Of a stretch of DNA of 64,000 nucleotides, positions 63,925 through 64,000 are shown in pieces. A program made the translations under genes and the position numbers. The notes beneath the pieces were generated by a model. The model worked only from the letters and a program-made list of their open reading frames with translations. It searched no databases and was not told where the DNA came from. Source of the DNA: Limnohabitans sp. TEGF004 (lineage in GTDB: Bacteria; Pseudomonadota; Gammaproteobacteria; Burkholderiales; Burkholderiaceae_C); NCBI RefSeq assembly GCF_027924965.1, contig NZ_AP027056.1:1674001-1738000 (forward strand), in the 5' to 3' direction. Position 1 is the stretch's first letter; each line of letters begins with the position of its first letter.

Positions 63925-64000
63925 GACAACGCATCGACAGTGTCGACTTCGCAGTAGACGAACACATTTGGGGACATCGTCTTTATGACGAACAACTACC
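63921..64000 (+). CDS. start of a further gene in the WYL-ATPase operon (partial)
   Basis: The ATG at 63921 overlaps the ATPase stop (ATGA). The readable part is 26 residues, MRQRIDSVDFAVDEHIWG and on to the edge. No family recognised. Tight overlap shows it belongs to the same system as the ATPase. Confidence 0.7.
   Translation, partial: MRQRIDSVDFAVDEHIWGHRLYDEQL

Noticed and set aside
63327..63995. 222-codon antisense frame at the 3' end of the P-loop ATPase gene
   Set aside because: The ATPase gene is supported by its P-loop, ribosome site and coupled downstream gene; the antisense product shows no domain.

Overview
The window looks like a chromosome segment of a betaproteobacterium of the Comamonadaceae type (Limnohabitans/Rhodoferax/Curvibacter-like). 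This rests on the protein character, the glnA - DUF4124-like protein - ntrB - ntrC order, several Burkholderiales-type transporter genes (Bug receptor, TRAP) and a moderately high GC content that drops visibly at the right end. No database search was possible, so the genus is an inference. I found no rRNA, tRNA, CRISPR array or insertion sequence.

Layout. (1) 1-16.5 kb is housekeeping DNA: a YihY-like fragment, DUF2069 protein, glycolate/lactate-type FAD oxidase, an orphan response regulator with a bactofilin and a RodZ-like membrane protein, thyA-folA-xth, the nitrogen control block ntrC-ntrB-(DUF4124-like)-glnA with a readable sigma-54 promoter and two tandem NtrC sites, a molybdopterin-binding CinA-like protein, an EI24 protein, a sterol desaturase, a polysaccharide deacetylase coupled to a beta-propeller protein, and rsuA. 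(2) 18.0-24.9 kb is a D-glucarate/galactarate catabolic block: garD, a divergent LacI regulator, then Bug receptor - gudD - HpcH/HpaI aldolase - garR, closed by a strong terminator. A shared TGGTAGCGCTACCA-type operator ties the two transcription units together. (3) 24.9-30.5 kb is mixed housekeeping: TRIC-type channel, an unusual leaderless solute-binding protein, queE-queD, a haloacid dehalogenase, an S4 protein, yebC and an Hsp70-like yegD.

(4) 30.5-42.5 kb is an aromatic-acid block: TRAP transporter, class II aldolase, gabD and the full homoprotocatechuate meta-cleavage operon (hpaG1-G2-E-D-F-H-I) with a divergent hpaR. The pathway ends in pyruvate and succinate semialdehyde, and gabD next door can oxidise the latter to succinate. 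(5) 42.5-47.3 kb holds two hydroxybenzoate monooxygenases arranged convergently, each with a divergent IclR regulator; both enzymes would yield protocatechuate. (6) 47.3-50.7 kb holds a hydroxypyruvate-isomerase-like protein, a SAF-domain oxidoreductase and a divergent LysR regulator, probably a small sugar-acid pathway. (7) 50.7-53.9 kb has an orphan homodimeric 2-oxoacid dehydrogenase E1 with a divergent Lrp/AsnC regulator.

(8) 54-64 kb is an accessory, lower-GC defence-type island. It carries a SIR2-HerA pair (a known NADase/ATPase anti-phage system), a protein that appears to join an HExxH metallopeptidase to a RelE/ParE-like toxin domain, a coupled pair of unknown proteins (one membrane-anchored), a macro-domain ADP-ribose binder, a small exported or anchored peptide, and an operon that runs off the right edge: WYL regulator, a 631-residue P-loop ATPase starting at TTG, and a third gene overlapping it by ATGA. 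The HExxH-RelE fusion and the WYL-ATPase operon are the best candidates for something undescribed.
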